Under the pieces are notes generated by a model. That model searched no databases. It was not told the DNA's origin and saw only the letters and a program-made list of their open reading frames with translations. DNA of 64,000 nucleotides, from positions 42,604 to 106,603 of the forward strand of contig PABB01000071.1 in NCBI GenBank assembly GCA_002702655.1, given 5' to 3'. Shown here one piece after another: positions 36,351-44,625 of the stretch; within the stretch, counting starts at the first letter, position 1; every line of letters begins with the position of its first letter. The DNA comes from Planctomycetaceae bacterium (GTDB taxonomy: Bacteria > Planctomycetota > Planctomycetia > Pirellulales > Lacipirellulaceae). Both the position numbers and the translations under genes were made by a program.

Positions 36351-36518
36351 ATGCCCCACAGCAAGCCCCATCTGCCGCAAAAGCCGTGTGCCGTCTGCGG
36401 CCGGCCGATTGCGTGGCGCAAGAAATGGTCCCAATGCTGGCAACAGGTGCGCTACTGCAGCGACCGCTGCCGACGACGACGCGGCGCAGCAAAATCGCCG
36501 CGTGGCCCCGCCGGCTAA
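36351..36518 (+). CDS. DUF2256 family small zinc-ribbon protein
   Basis: 55 codons, ATG 36351 to TAA 36516-36518. It reads [20 protein letters not shown] then [10 protein letters not shown] and RYCSDRCRR: CxxC near the start and CxxxC at the end, separated by the conserved RKKW segment. This is the DUF2256 pattern, a treble-clef-like zinc finger of unknown function. It ends one base before the flbD stop on the other strand. Too short for routine ORF calling, but the motif makes it convincing. Confidence 0.8.
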   Translation: MPHSKPHLPQKPCAVCGRPIAWRKKWSQCWQQVRYCSDRCRRRRGAAKSPRGPAG

Positions 36519-36519
36519 T

Positions 36520-36717
36520 TCATGCCGCGTCGGGCAGCAGCCGGATTGCGCGACGATACTCCAGCACGCGATCGAGCACGACCTCCGGCTCCTCGGCCAC
36601 GACGATCCGATCGCCCGTGGTCAACGTCACGAACGTATCGGGCCGCTGCTCCACGTATTTGATCAACTCGGCATTGAGCAAAAACGGCTCGCCATCCAGT
36701 CGGGTTAGTTTGATCAT
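36520..36717 (-). CDS. flbD: Flagellar FlbD family protein
   Basis: 65 aa, MIKLTRLDGEPFLLNAELIKYVEQRPDTFVTLTTG and the end RIVVAEEPEVVLDRVLEYRR match the short FlbD family found next to flgE. Function poorly understood. It follows flgE after a 180 bp gap filled by composite repeats; the array ends 8 bp before its ATG. Last gene of the minus-strand flagellar block. Confidence 0.88.
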   Translation of the reverse strand: MIKLTRLDGEPFLLNAELIKYVEQRPDTFVTLTTGDRIVVAEEPEVVLDRVLEYRRAIRLLPDAA

Positions 36718-36725
36718 ACTTCTCT

Positions 36726-36888
36726 CACCACAGAGGACACAGAGAGCACGGAGGAGAAGGAGCGCAGCTCACCGACGGCTGGGCCTCGACGCCCCAAGTG
36801 GCGCCGCTCCAGCAGCAATAGGTTGGTCATTGGGATTTGGTCATTGGTCATTCAATTAATCTCTGTGACCTCCGTGCTCTCCGTGGTG
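36726..36888. repeat. Composite inverted heptad repeat between flgE and flbD
   Basis: Left arm 36726-36753: CACCACA, GAGGACA, CAGAGAG, CACGGAG. Centre 36821-36855: GGTTGGT, CATTGGG, ATTTGGT, CATTGGT, CATTCAA. Right arm 36861-36888: CTCTGTG, ACCTCCG, TGCTCTC, CGTGGTG, which on the other strand reads CACCACG, GAGAGCA, CGGAGGT, CACAGAG. So two 7-bp arrays in inverted orientation bracket a third. It fills almost the whole intergenic gap. Confidence 0.8.
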
Positions 36889-36898
36889 AAGTTCTGCG

Positions 36899-39328
36899 CT
36901 ACCTCCGCAGCGCCAACAGTTCGTCCAACAGTTCCTGCACGGCGGTAATCACCCGGGCGCCGCCACGGTACTGGGTGGATGCCAGGATCAACTCGATCAA
37001 GTTCTGCCCAATGTCGGTGTTGGACAGTTCCACGGCGCCGGCGGTCACGTTGCCGATGCCGTTGCCGCCGGGGTCGCCCTGGATCGGCAGGCCGGAATTC
37101 ACGCCGGCCGCGAACATGTTGTCGCCGATCTGCTCCAGACCGGTGTTGTTGGCAAACCGGGCCATGCGAATCTGCCCCAGATCGCGGCTGGAGCCGTTCG
37201 AGAACACGCCCTGGATGCGGCCCGTTTCGGTGATGATGAAACTCGAAAGCGTACCGGCCGGGAAGCCGTCCTGCCGGCTGGCGCTCAGTTCGCTCTCGCC
37301 GTCGGCCTGCGTCAGACCGCTGATCTGCGAAAAGTCGAGATTGAACTCCAACGGCGACGCGGCGGGCGAGTTGCGGCGATCGATCGCAATCGTGTCGCTG
37401 GACGCCGCGATGAACTTGCCCTCGCCGTCGGTCGTGATCACGCCCGTGCCGACGACGGTGCTGTAATCGCCCGCCTCCGGATCGTTGTCGGGCGAGGTGG
37501 CGATCCAGCGGAAACTGGCCTCGGTGCTGGTCGATTCCTCCAGCACGGTCGTGATGCGGACGCTCAACGGACTGCCCAAGCTGTCGTACACCACAAAGTC
37601 GGCCGACGCGCCCAGGCCATTGGCCGGCTCGCCGGTGCGCGTGAAGGTCAGCGGCACCGTGCTGGCGGTGCCGCCCGCGGGCGTCAGTTGGAACGCCGAG
37701 AGGTCGATGCTCAGCGCGTTCTCAATGCCCATGTTCGACGTGAACTGCAACCGGTTGTCGACAATGTCGCCGCCGAAGTTGGTCGTCGAGGGGAACGAGT
37801 CTTCGTTGGCCGACTTAACGACGCCCATCGACTCTTCCATGAACGAAATCAGATCTTGCACGGTCGTGGTCGACGTGATTTCCAATTCGCGCTGGGCGAG
37901 TTCGCGTCCGCCCTTGTTCCCGGTAAAGGATAACGTGCCTACCTCGAACAGGTTCTCGTAGTTCGAGCCGTCGCGCGTGACCACTTCGACCAACGGCAGG
38001 CCGAACGAGATGTCCGGACCTTCCAGGTCAATTTCTGGATTTCCAGAGACGACCGAGTCGGGCGTACTGTCAATGTAGGACACGTCCGTGCCGTACGCCG
38101 CGATCTCGGTGGGCGTGATTTGGTCGACAAGGTGATACGAGTTCTGGTCGTTCGCCAAGTTTCGGTAGATGCGAATGCCGTCAAAGTCAGTCGTCGACGG
38201 TTCCGGCAGACTGTCGAGCCGCACCATGGGACTGGTCGTCGCGTCCGCGGTAACCGGACCGAAGCGCGCGGTGGGTCGGCTCTCTTCGCCGCTCACCGAA
38301 TTGTAGAACGTGACATAGTAACTGTAGCTGCCGTTGGAGAGGCCGTCAGCGTTCAATGGCGTCGTACCGCTAGTGGCTGTATCGTTGAAGGTCGTTGTTC
38401 CGACGCCAACGCTTCCCACCAGCGTGTACTCTGTTTCTGTGTCGGAGTCCAAGCGATAGATGTTGATGTTCTGGAACTCGCTACTGGCCGCCGGCTGCGG
38501 GATGTTCGCCAAGTCAATCGTGTTATTCAGACCCGCGAGCACCGCCACGTTGCTCGTCACGTTGGACGCGGGCCCCTCGTTGCCGTCGGCATCGACGAAT
38601 GCCACGCGGTAGCTGTAAGTGCCCGGCCCCAGCGCCGGGGAGCCGCTGGGCGCTCCAGCGGCTACGGTCGTTGATTCGGCCGGCCGGGTCAGCGCGGTCG
38701 TCGTCGCCGTGTCGGCGGGCACTTCCTTTGACCCGTCGCTCAAGATCAAACTTTCAATCCGCTCGGGGATCGTGCCGATGCCGCCTTCCGGGTTGAGCGT
38801 GCCTTCAAAGAACACGTTCTCGGTCGGCTGCGCGATGGCCGCCTGGCCCAGCGGGATTTGGATCGGCTCCAAGCCGGTCGGTTGGATCTCGAAATTCTCG
38901 TCGACGCCATAGCCCAGCACGCGTTGGCCGGTGATCGTGACCAGTTCGTTGTCCGAGTTCGTTTTGAACTGCCCGTTGCGAGTGTAGAACTGCTCGCCGT
39001 TGGAGCCCTGGACGATAAAAAACCCGTCGCCCTGGATGGCCATATCCAACGGGTTCGAACTGATCTCGATCGTGCCCTGGGTGAACTCCGGCGAGATCTC
39101 CGCCACCTTCACGCCCAGGCCAACCTGCCGCGGGTTGGTGCCGCCGCGGCTGTCGGTCGGCGCCGAGCCGATCGACTGCGTCTGCAAAAACTGCGTGGCG
39201 AAGTTGACGGTCGACTCTTTGAAGCCGACCGTGTTGGCGTTGGCGACGTTGTTGCCGACGACGTCAATCGACGTCTCGGCGGCGTTCATGCCGGTGAGCG
39301 CGGTGCTCAATGCGGATTGCAGACCCAT
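36899..39328 (-). CDS. flgE: Flagellar hook protein FlgE with two inserted fibronectin-like domains
   Basis: 809 aa, about twice the E. coli length. N-terminal rod segment MGLQSALSTALTGMNAAETSIDVVGNNVANANTVGFKES and the C-terminal SNTDIGQNLIELILASTQYRGGARVI form the conserved D0 coiled coil; SSNPLDMAIQGDGFFIVQ is the D1 motif. Residues about 222-326 and 327-427 are two repeats of a fibronectin-III-like module (GTYSYRVAFVDADGNEGPAS ... INIYR ... LVGSVGVGTTTFND; GSYSYYVTFYNSVSGEESRP ... IRIYR). These presumably decorate the hook surface. Downstream of flgD with SD-like GGGAG before the ATG. Confidence 0.95.
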   Translation of the reverse strand: MGLQSALSTALTGMNAAETSIDVVGNNVANANTVGFKESTVNFATQFLQTQSIGSAPTDSRGGTNPRQVGLGVKVAEISPEFTQGTIEISSNPLDMAIQGDGFFIVQGSNGEQFYTRNGQFKTNSDNELVTITGQRVLGYGVDENFEIQPTGLEPIQIPLGQAAIAQPTENVFFEGTLNPEGGIGTIPERIESLILSDGSKEVPADTATTTALTRPAESTTVAAGAPSGSPALGPGTYSYRVAFVDADGNEGPASNVTSNVAVLAGLNNTIDLANIPQPAASSEFQNINIYRLDSDTETEYTLVGSVGVGTTTFNDTATSGTTPLNADGLSNGSYSYYVTFYNSVSGEESRPTARFGPVTADATTSPMVRLDSLPEPSTTDFDGIRIYRNLANDQNSYHLVDQITPTEIAAYGTDVSYIDSTPDSVVSGNPEIDLEGPDISFGLPLVEVVTRDGSNYENLFEVGTLSFTGNKGGRELAQRELEITSTTTVQDLISFMEESMGVVKSANEDSFPSTTNFGGDIVDNRLQFTSNMGIENALSIDLSAFQLTPAGGTASTVPLTFTRTGEPANGLGASADFVVYDSLGSPLSVRITTVLEESTSTEASFRWIATSPDNDPEAGDYSTVVGTGVITTDGEGKFIAASSDTIAIDRRNSPAASPLEFNLDFSQISGLTQADGESELSASRQDGFPAGTLSSFIITETGRIQGVFSNGSSRDLGQIRMARFANNTGLEQIGDNMFAAGVNSGLPIQGDPGGNGIGNVTAGAVELSNTDIGQNLIELILASTQYRGGARVITAVQELLDELLALRR

Positions 39329-39375
39329 GGTATCAGCTCCCGTGTTGGGGGAAGGTTTTGTAGCGATCGGCTAGG

Positions 39376-39431
39376 AACGATGAGCGATGAATTCGCGTGT
39401 TAGCCGTCGTTCATCGTTTATCGTTTCGTCA
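39376..39431. repeat. Palindromic heptad array between flgD and flgE
   Basis: Eight 7-bp units: AACGATG, AGCGATG, AATTCGC, GTGTTAG, CCGTCGT, TCATCGT, TTATCGT, TTCGTCA. The two ends are inverted copies of the AACGATG unit, so the array can fold. The units are the same as those flanking the S23-type gene at 15187 and 15602, but the core here is only about 20 bp. The last unit overlaps the flgD stop codon. Confidence 0.8.
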
Positions 39432-40226
39432 CTTGCTCGGCGGGCGGATTTCGCCGACGTTTTTCAGGCTCACTTGGAACTTGCGCTGCGAGTCGTTGAT
39501 CAACTGCGGCGCGGCCGTCAGCACGGCGCCGCTGAGTTCTTCGTTGCTCTTATCGTCCAGGTAAGTCGCCTGTCCGACGTCGCTGATCGTACCGACCAGC
39601 TTGAACGGCGTGTTGCCGGCCCCTTCCTTGCGGTACACCTGTTTGGTGGCGCTGGTGCGCGGCAGGTTGCTGAGGAAGACGGCCCGGTCGACGCCCTCTT
39701 TGCCAGTCGTCGTGATCGTATGGCCCGGCACGCCCGCCAGCGGGTCGACGCCAAACAGCGTGCCGTCCTCCTGCCAGGTGACGATGTACTGGTAGTCGCC
39801 CGCCTCCAGGTTGCCCTCCTCGGTGCTCGCTTCGGCGCGGGGATTCAGGTCGAGGTGCAACTTCGGGGCGCCGTCGGTCACGGAAATCCGCTCGACGATG
39901 CCGGTCACCCGCTGGTTGTCGTCGGAGATCGCATCAATCTCGGCGCCAATCAGGTTGGTCGCGCTGGAAATGTTCTGCCCCAGCAGCACGGCGTCGAGCG
40001 TTTCTGTCAGCCGGTCGGTGGCGCCGACCTCCCGAATCTGACTGATCTGCGCGACCAGTTCGTCGTTCTCCAGCGGGTTGAGCGGGTCCTGATTCTGCAA
40101 CTCCGCGATCATCAGATCGAGAAAGTCGTCCAGGTTCAGGTCGTTGAGCGTGTTGTTTTGCCCAAACGGCTGGTCGTTGGTCGCGCCCGCGAAGGCGGAG
40201 GTCACGTTGTTGGCGAGTTGCGACAT
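39429..40226 (-). CDS. flgD: Flagellar hook-capping protein FlgD with a fibronectin-like insert
   Basis: 265 aa. N-terminal region LNDLNLDDFLDLMIAELQNQDPLNPLENDELVAQISQIREVGATDRL is the FlgD signature. After about residue 100 (AEIDAISDDNQRVTGIVERISV, the FlgD core) there is a segment, residues 139-237, reading GDYQYIVTWQ ... KQVYR ... FKLVGTISDVGQATYLDD, which resembles the modules in FlgE. The protein scaffolds hook assembly and is discarded afterwards. Located between fliK and flgE. Confidence 0.92.
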   Translation of the reverse strand: MSQLANNVTSAFAGATNDQPFGQNNTLNDLNLDDFLDLMIAELQNQDPLNPLENDELVAQISQIREVGATDRLTETLDAVLLGQNISSATNLIGAEIDAISDDNQRVTGIVERISVTDGAPKLHLDLNPRAEASTEEGNLEAGDYQYIVTWQEDGTLFGVDPLAGVPGHTITTTGKEGVDRAVFLSNLPRTSATKQVYRKEGAGNTPFKLVGTISDVGQATYLDDKSNEELSGAVLTAAPQLINDSQRKFQVSLKNVGEIRPPSK

Positions 40227-40233
40227 GGAGAGT

Positions 40234-40268
40234 GGTTATTGGTGAGTGGTGATTCGTGATTGGCGGGG
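40234..40268 (-). repeat. Heptad array before flgD
   Basis: Five 7-bp units on the plus strand: GGTTATT, GGTGAGT, GGTGATT, CGTGATT, GGCGGGG. On the coding (minus) strand this gives AATCACG, AATCACC, ACTCACC, AATAACC, ending 7 bp before the flgD ATG. Confidence 0.8.
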
Positions 40269-40293
40269 CGAGCGCCGAGCGGGCGCTAGGGGG

Positions 40294-41955
40294 CTAGATC
40301 CGCACGTCGAGACCGCTGTCGGCGGTGTTGGAGTCGGTCGTCTGCGTGGTCGACGCACGTGACTCCTTTGTTGGTTGTGGGCTGCTTGCTCCGTCGCGGC
40401 GGCGTTGTTGGCCCGACGGGCCGGACTCCCGCCACGGCGACTCGCGATCTTGAGGGGCCTGCTGCTGGCCGCCGTCCTGCTGGACGTCGACGTCGAACGT
40501 TTCGATCCGCACGCCTTGCTCGGCCAACCGCTCGCGCAGCACGGGCAAGTTATCCAACAGCAGCGTGCGGGCGGCCGAAGTTTCCGTTTCGAGCGTGGCG
40601 TGCATCACGCCCTGCTGCACGGTCAGCTCGATGCGTAGCGCTCCCAACTCGGGGGGCGCCAATCGAACCTGCACGCGGCCGTCGCGCTGCTCGGCCATGC
40701 GGATGGCGCCGCCGACGCGCTGCAGAAAGCGAGCGCGGTCGACGTCCGGCACGTCGCCGTCGCCCCGAGGAGCCTCAGCGGCGGGGACGCCCCGCGGGAC
40801 GCCCAACCGATCGAGGACCGAGCCTCCGCGACGTCCGCCGCCGTCGGCAGCCGCCTCGGCGGCGCGACCCGCCGGCGTCGTCTGTTGTCGTTCGCCGTCA
40901 GAGCTGTCGGTCTCGTCAACGGCGGCAGCGCCCTCGGCTGTGGCTTGAGCGTCGGCAAACTCCGCGGCGGCTTCGGCCTCGGATGTCGAGCGAACTGATT
41001 GCTCCGCGTCGTCGCCGGACGCCGACTCGTCAGATTTCTCCCCGCCCGAATTCGCATCGGCCGCTGCCCGACCGGCGGCTGCGCCGGATGATTCCGCGGC
41101 GACGACCTGCGTCGCTTGTTGTGCGGTTGCGGCCTCCGATGACGCCTCCGCCGCGCTGTCCGTGTTGGCAGCAGCCCCGGCGGCCACGGTGGCGGCCGCT
41201 GACTGCCCGTCGGCCGGCGTATCGCCTTCGGTCGCGTCGGCCTCGCTCGTGGCTCCCGCGGCGGCGTCGATGGCGTCGCCGACATGGGCGGCATCCGCGG
41301 GGCCGGCCGCCGCAGCGGTGATGTCGGGCGCGGTCGCTTCACCGCCGTTCTCGTCGTCTGCGCCCCGGGCAATCCCCGTGAACGTGGCTGCGCCGTCCTG
41401 CTCGGTCCCGTTCGCCGCGGCCGCATCGGCCGCAGCGTTGGCGTTGCCCTGTTGATCCTGAGCGTCTCCCGCGGCCGCCGCCTCACTGGCCGCAGCTTCG
41501 TCGCCGCTTTCCTCGGCGACGGCGTCGGCTGCGACGGCGTCATCCGTGTGCACCACGGTCACTACCACGGCCGCGGCTGCCTCTTCGCTCACCGTGACTT
41601 CGTCATCGTCAGAGCTGTCGACCGCGACATCGCTGCCCTTCTCGGCCGCGGCGTCGGTCGCGGCTTCATCGGACCGCGCCGGTTCGACAGTGTCGTCGGA
41701 ACGCGGCGAGGCCGCATCGTCGCGACGATCGTCAGCTGCCGGCGGTCGCGACTCGTCGGCTGAGTCCGCTGTCGCGCCTGTCGACCGTTCCGCCGGCGAG
41801 CCGCTTCGCTGCGCCGACGAAGCGGGGGAAGGCCGATCGCCCGCTGTACGCTTCAGCACGGCGTCGAACGACTCGTCGCGACGCGACGGCGCCTCGCCGC
41901 CGGCGCGCGGCGGCACCGTGATCTTCAGCAACTGGTCGATGGTCGAAGCGGGCAT
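40294..41955 (-). CDS. fliK: Flagellar hook-length control protein FliK
   Basis: 553 aa from ATG 41955. Residues about 30-420 are an extremely Ala/Asp/Glu/Ser-rich region without fixed structure, the molecular-ruler part. The C-terminal domain (about 425-515) is the FliK hook-length substrate-switching fold: VRLAPPELGALRIELTVQQGVMHATLETETSAARTLLLDNLPVLRERLAEQGVRIETFDVDV. Located between motE-like and flgD genes, as expected. Alanine and aspartate bias makes this gene visually different but codon use is normal. Confidence 0.9.
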   Translation of the reverse strand: MPASTIDQLLKITVPPRAGGEAPSRRDESFDAVLKRTAGDRPSPASSAQRSGSPAERSTGATADSADESRPPAADDRRDDAASPRSDDTVEPARSDEAATDAAAEKGSDVAVDSSDDDEVTVSEEAAAAVVVTVVHTDDAVAADAVAEESGDEAAASEAAAAGDAQDQQGNANAAADAAAANGTEQDGAATFTGIARGADDENGGEATAPDITAAAAGPADAAHVGDAIDAAAGATSEADATEGDTPADGQSAAATVAAGAAANTDSAAEASSEAATAQQATQVVAAESSGAAAGRAAADANSGGEKSDESASGDDAEQSVRSTSEAEAAAEFADAQATAEGAAAVDETDSSDGERQQTTPAGRAAEAAADGGGRRGGSVLDRLGVPRGVPAAEAPRGDGDVPDVDRARFLQRVGGAIRMAEQRDGRVQVRLAPPELGALRIELTVQQGVMHATLETETSAARTLLLDNLPVLRERLAEQGVRIETFDVDVQQDGGQQQAPQDRESPWRESGPSGQQRRRDGASSPQPTKESRASTTQTTDSNTADSGLDVRI

Positions 41956-41979
41956 CGTGCGGTTCCTTCCGCGCAAGAT

Positions 41980-42014
41980 TGGTCCTAGCGAGCCTGGTCC
42001 TAGCGAGCCTGGTC
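41980..42014. repeat. 15-bp tandem repeat carrying a stop codon
   Basis: The unit TGGTCCTAGCGAGCC occurs at 41980-41994 and 41995-42009, followed by 5 bases of a third copy. On the minus strand each full unit encodes Asp-Gln-Ala-Arg-stop. The upstream gene ends at the first stop (42000-42002), so the second copy is untranslated. A micro-duplication of the gene end. Confidence 0.8.
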
Positions 42015-42698
42015 CTTGAGGGCTTTCAGCTCTTCGATCTTTTCGTCAATGAACACCTTGCTGGGATCGTCAGAAAGCATGGCCTGCTGAATCAGATACA
42101 CTTCTTCCAAGTCTTCTTCCTGGTCAAATGCTTTGAGCAAATCGCGGCGGGCCGTCGGTTTCATCAGGTTGAGAATCCGGATGACCTCCTCGATCTGCTG
42201 GTTCTCGATGTACTGCTTGATAATCGGCTTGGCCTGCTTCTTGGCGGACAGGCCTTCGATCTGGGCGACAACCCGCGCCATCGCCGCGTTTTCGACGTCG
42301 GTGCGCTGCGAATCGAGAAACTCCTCGACCTCTTTCTTCAGGCCGGCGTATCGCGACGATTCGGTGCTGAGCCGCTTGAGCTGGTAGTCGAACTCCGTGA
42401 GCGACGATTCCAGCTGCGTCCGCATGGCGTCGAAATGCAGCGACGCGATGTCCAGCTGTTGCCGTTTTTGCTGGTAGGAATGCTCCTCGTCCGGCGCGTC
42501 TTCGGTTTGCTGCTCGGCAACTTCGTCCTGCAATTCATCGAGATCAACGCCATGCAATAGCGCCGCAATGCGAAACTGCGTTTCGTCGGACAGCCGCCCC
42601 GTTTGCACGAGATATCCGTACGCGAGCGCACCAGTCAGCACGGTCCCTACGCACAGGTAGCCAATCAGCGGAAAAACCAGGCGAATCAAGGCGTTCAT
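42000..42698 (-). CDS. MotE-like / MgtE-N-domain flagellar membrane protein
   Basis: 232 aa. An N-terminal membrane helix (LIRLVFPLIGYLCVGTVLTGALAYGYLV, about 4-31) is followed by a long coiled coil (about 85-150) and a C-terminal domain of MgtE-N type (MARVVAQIEGLSAKKQAKPIIKQYIENQQIEEVIRILNLMKPTARRDLLKAFDQEEDLEEVYLIQQAML). This layout is the one seen for MotE-like proteins encoded after fliJ. It overlaps fliJ by 4 bp. Its exact role cannot be fixed from sequence. Confidence 0.7.
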   Translation of the reverse strand: MNALIRLVFPLIGYLCVGTVLTGALAYGYLVQTGRLSDETQFRIAALLHGVDLDELQDEVAEQQTEDAPDEEHSYQQKRQQLDIASLHFDAMRTQLESSLTEFDYQLKRLSTESSRYAGLKKEVEEFLDSQRTDVENAAMARVVAQIEGLSAKKQAKPIIKQYIENQQIEEVIRILNLMKPTARRDLLKAFDQEEDLEEVYLIQQAMLSDDPSKVFIDEKIEELKALKDQAR

Positions 42699-43144
42699 GC
42701 TTCAACCGCTCCCCGCCGCTGGCCGGCGATCTCGTCCATTTCCTTCTGTTGAATCTGCAGTTGCACGGCGTCGAACTCCGCCCGCTGACGATCTTCCAGC
42801 TTGTCGAGCGCTTTCACCTGGCGGTCCGCCTCGACGACGGCCAATCGGCGCCGTTCGATCTCCTCGGCGACTTGCTGCATTTGCTTGCCCAATGCCGCGT
42901 CGCGGCTCTGGAGCAGCGCGCCGTAGCGTTGGGCTTCCAAGAGCTGGTTGACGTTTGGGGAGGCCGCGGAAACCATTTGGCGCTGAACGTCCCGCAACGT
43001 CGCCGTTTCGTCGTGCACGCCGCGGCGCTGCTCGGCCAGCAGGCGCTCCGCCTCGTACGCCTCGGCCAACCGCCCGCGCAGCTCGTCGCGATGCTGTTCG
43101 CGGAGCCTCCGAAGCGTTGCCAGACGGAATTTGAAGCGGGCCAT
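42695..43144 (-). CDS. fliJ: Flagellar export protein FliJ
   Basis: 149 aa. Entirely charged helical coiled coil, ARFKFRLATLRRLREQHRDELRGRLAEAY at the start and many Arg/Gln/Glu repeats, the pattern of FliJ, which forms the central stalk of the export ATPase ring. Located between fliI and the motE-like gene, the usual order. Little sequence conservation is expected in this family, so the call leans on position and coiled-coil content. Confidence 0.82.
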   Translation of the reverse strand: MARFKFRLATLRRLREQHRDELRGRLAEAYEAERLLAEQRRGVHDETATLRDVQRQMVSAASPNVNQLLEAQRYGALLQSRDAALGKQMQQVAEEIERRRLAVVEADRQVKALDKLEDRQRAEFDAVQLQIQQKEMDEIAGQRRGAVEA

Positions 43145-43224
43145 GCGTGCCGTGTTATGTTGAGTTGTCTGAAGCGTCTTGGTCGTTGTTCGCTGCGTGC
43201 ACTTCGCGAGTCAGGACGACCGAT

Positions 43225-44562
43225 TTACGTGGCCGCGGGGCCGCCCGAGCCTCTTTGCTGCTGACATCGCGCGGCCAGGGCCAGCAACACTCCGCGGGTC
43301 TCCTGCAGCGTGCATGTCTGGCCAATCTCCTGTCGCAGCAGCGCGTTGATCGTGTCGCGGTGCTCCACGGCCAAATCCAGTTTCGCGTTGGCGCCTTTTC
43401 GGTAGGCGCCGATGTTGATCAAGTCTTCGTTCTCCGCGTACACCGCCATGAGTTCGCGAATCACCTGAGCGGCGGCGCGAATCTCGGGCGTGGCCAAGTC
43501 GTTGAACAACCGGCTGATGCTTCGCAGTACGTCAATCGCCGGAAAGTGGGCCCGCTCGGCCAGTCGCCGCGACAGCCAGACGTGGCCGTCCAACAGGCCG
43601 CGCACCGCGTCGGCGACCGGTTCGTTTTCGTCATCGCCCTCGACCAGCACCGAGTAGAACCCGGTGATGCTGCCGCGTTGGTTGCGACCGGCTCGCTCGA
43701 CCAAGCGCGGCAACAGCGCGAAGGTCGATGGCGGATAGCCGCGCGTCGTCGGCGGTTCGCCGGCCGACAGGCCAATTTCTCGCTGGGCGAGTGCAAACCG
43801 GGTCAGCGAGTCCATGATCAGCAGCACGTTCTTGCCCGCGTCGCGAAAGTACTCGGCGACTGCGGTCGCCGCGTACGCGGCGCGCACGCGCAGTAGCGCA
43901 GGTTCGTTGCTGGTCGCCACGACAACCACGCTGCGAGCCAAGCCCTGCGGGCCCAGGTCGCGCTGGATGAATTCGTTGAGTTCACGGCCCCGCTCGCCAA
44001 TCAGTGCAATGACCGCCACATCGGCCTGCGTGTTACGGGCCATCATGCCCATCAGCACGCTCTTGCCGACGCCAGAGCCGGCGAAGATTCCTAGCCGCTG
44101 CCCCTGTCCGCACGTGAGCAAGCCGTCGATCGCTCTCACGCCGGTCCCCAACGGAGCGTCGATGCGCGGTCGCTCGGTGGCAGGCGTCGCTTCGCTGACG
44201 ACCGGTACGCGTTGGCGGAGCATCGGCTGCGGTCGACCGTCGATGCATCGCCCGCGCGCGTCGATCACGCGCCCCAGCAAACCGTCGCCCACTTTTAGCG
44301 TTCTCGTGGTGCGGACGAGCCGCACCTGGCCGCCGCGGCGAATCCCGTCCAGCTCGCCCAGGGGCATGACCAACGTCTTGTCATCGTGAAAACCAATCAC
44401 CTCTCCGTCGACCGCGCGACCGTCTTGCCGGGCGATGCTCACCTGGGCGCCGACCGGCGCAGGCATCCCCGCCACGGCCACTGTCAGGCCGACAGTCTGC
44501 ACGACGCTGCCGGTGATCCCAGTGGGCAGCGCTGCGGCGATATGTTGGTGAATGGGGTCCAT
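43225..44562 (-). CDS. fliI: Flagellum-specific ATPase FliI
   Basis: 445 aa, standard length. Walker A GIFAGSGVGKSVLMGMMARNT, then VIALIGERGRELNEFI, Walker B LLIMDSLTRFALAQREIGLSAGEPPTTRGYPPSTFALLPRLVERAG and SITGFYSVLVEGDDENEPVADAVRGLLDGHVWLSR are the type III secretion ATPase signatures. C-terminal EDLINIGAYRKGANAKLDLAVE matches. It powers export of flagellar subunits together with FliH and FliJ. Confidence 0.96.
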   Translation of the reverse strand: MDPIHQHIAAALPTGITGSVVQTVGLTVAVAGMPAPVGAQVSIARQDGRAVDGEVIGFHDDKTLVMPLGELDGIRRGGQVRLVRTTRTLKVGDGLLGRVIDARGRCIDGRPQPMLRQRVPVVSEATPATERPRIDAPLGTGVRAIDGLLTCGQGQRLGIFAGSGVGKSVLMGMMARNTQADVAVIALIGERGRELNEFIQRDLGPQGLARSVVVVATSNEPALLRVRAAYAATAVAEYFRDAGKNVLLIMDSLTRFALAQREIGLSAGEPPTTRGYPPSTFALLPRLVERAGRNQRGSITGFYSVLVEGDDENEPVADAVRGLLDGHVWLSRRLAERAHFPAIDVLRSISRLFNDLATPEIRAAAQVIRELMAVYAENEDLINIGAYRKGANAKLDLAVEHRDTINALLRQEIGQTCTLQETRGVLLALAARCQQQRGSGGPAAT

Positions 44563-44625
44563 CGCAAGTCCACTTGGTGGAATGACGGCGGGCGTCGGCG
44601 CAGCGGCCCCGAGCCCATCTCAAAC

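Noticed and set aside
40294-41955. Low-complexity Ala/Asp region as a misassembly or pseudogene
   Set aside because: The frame stays open for 553 codons with normal codon use and ends in a proper FliK C-domain; such ruler regions are expected.
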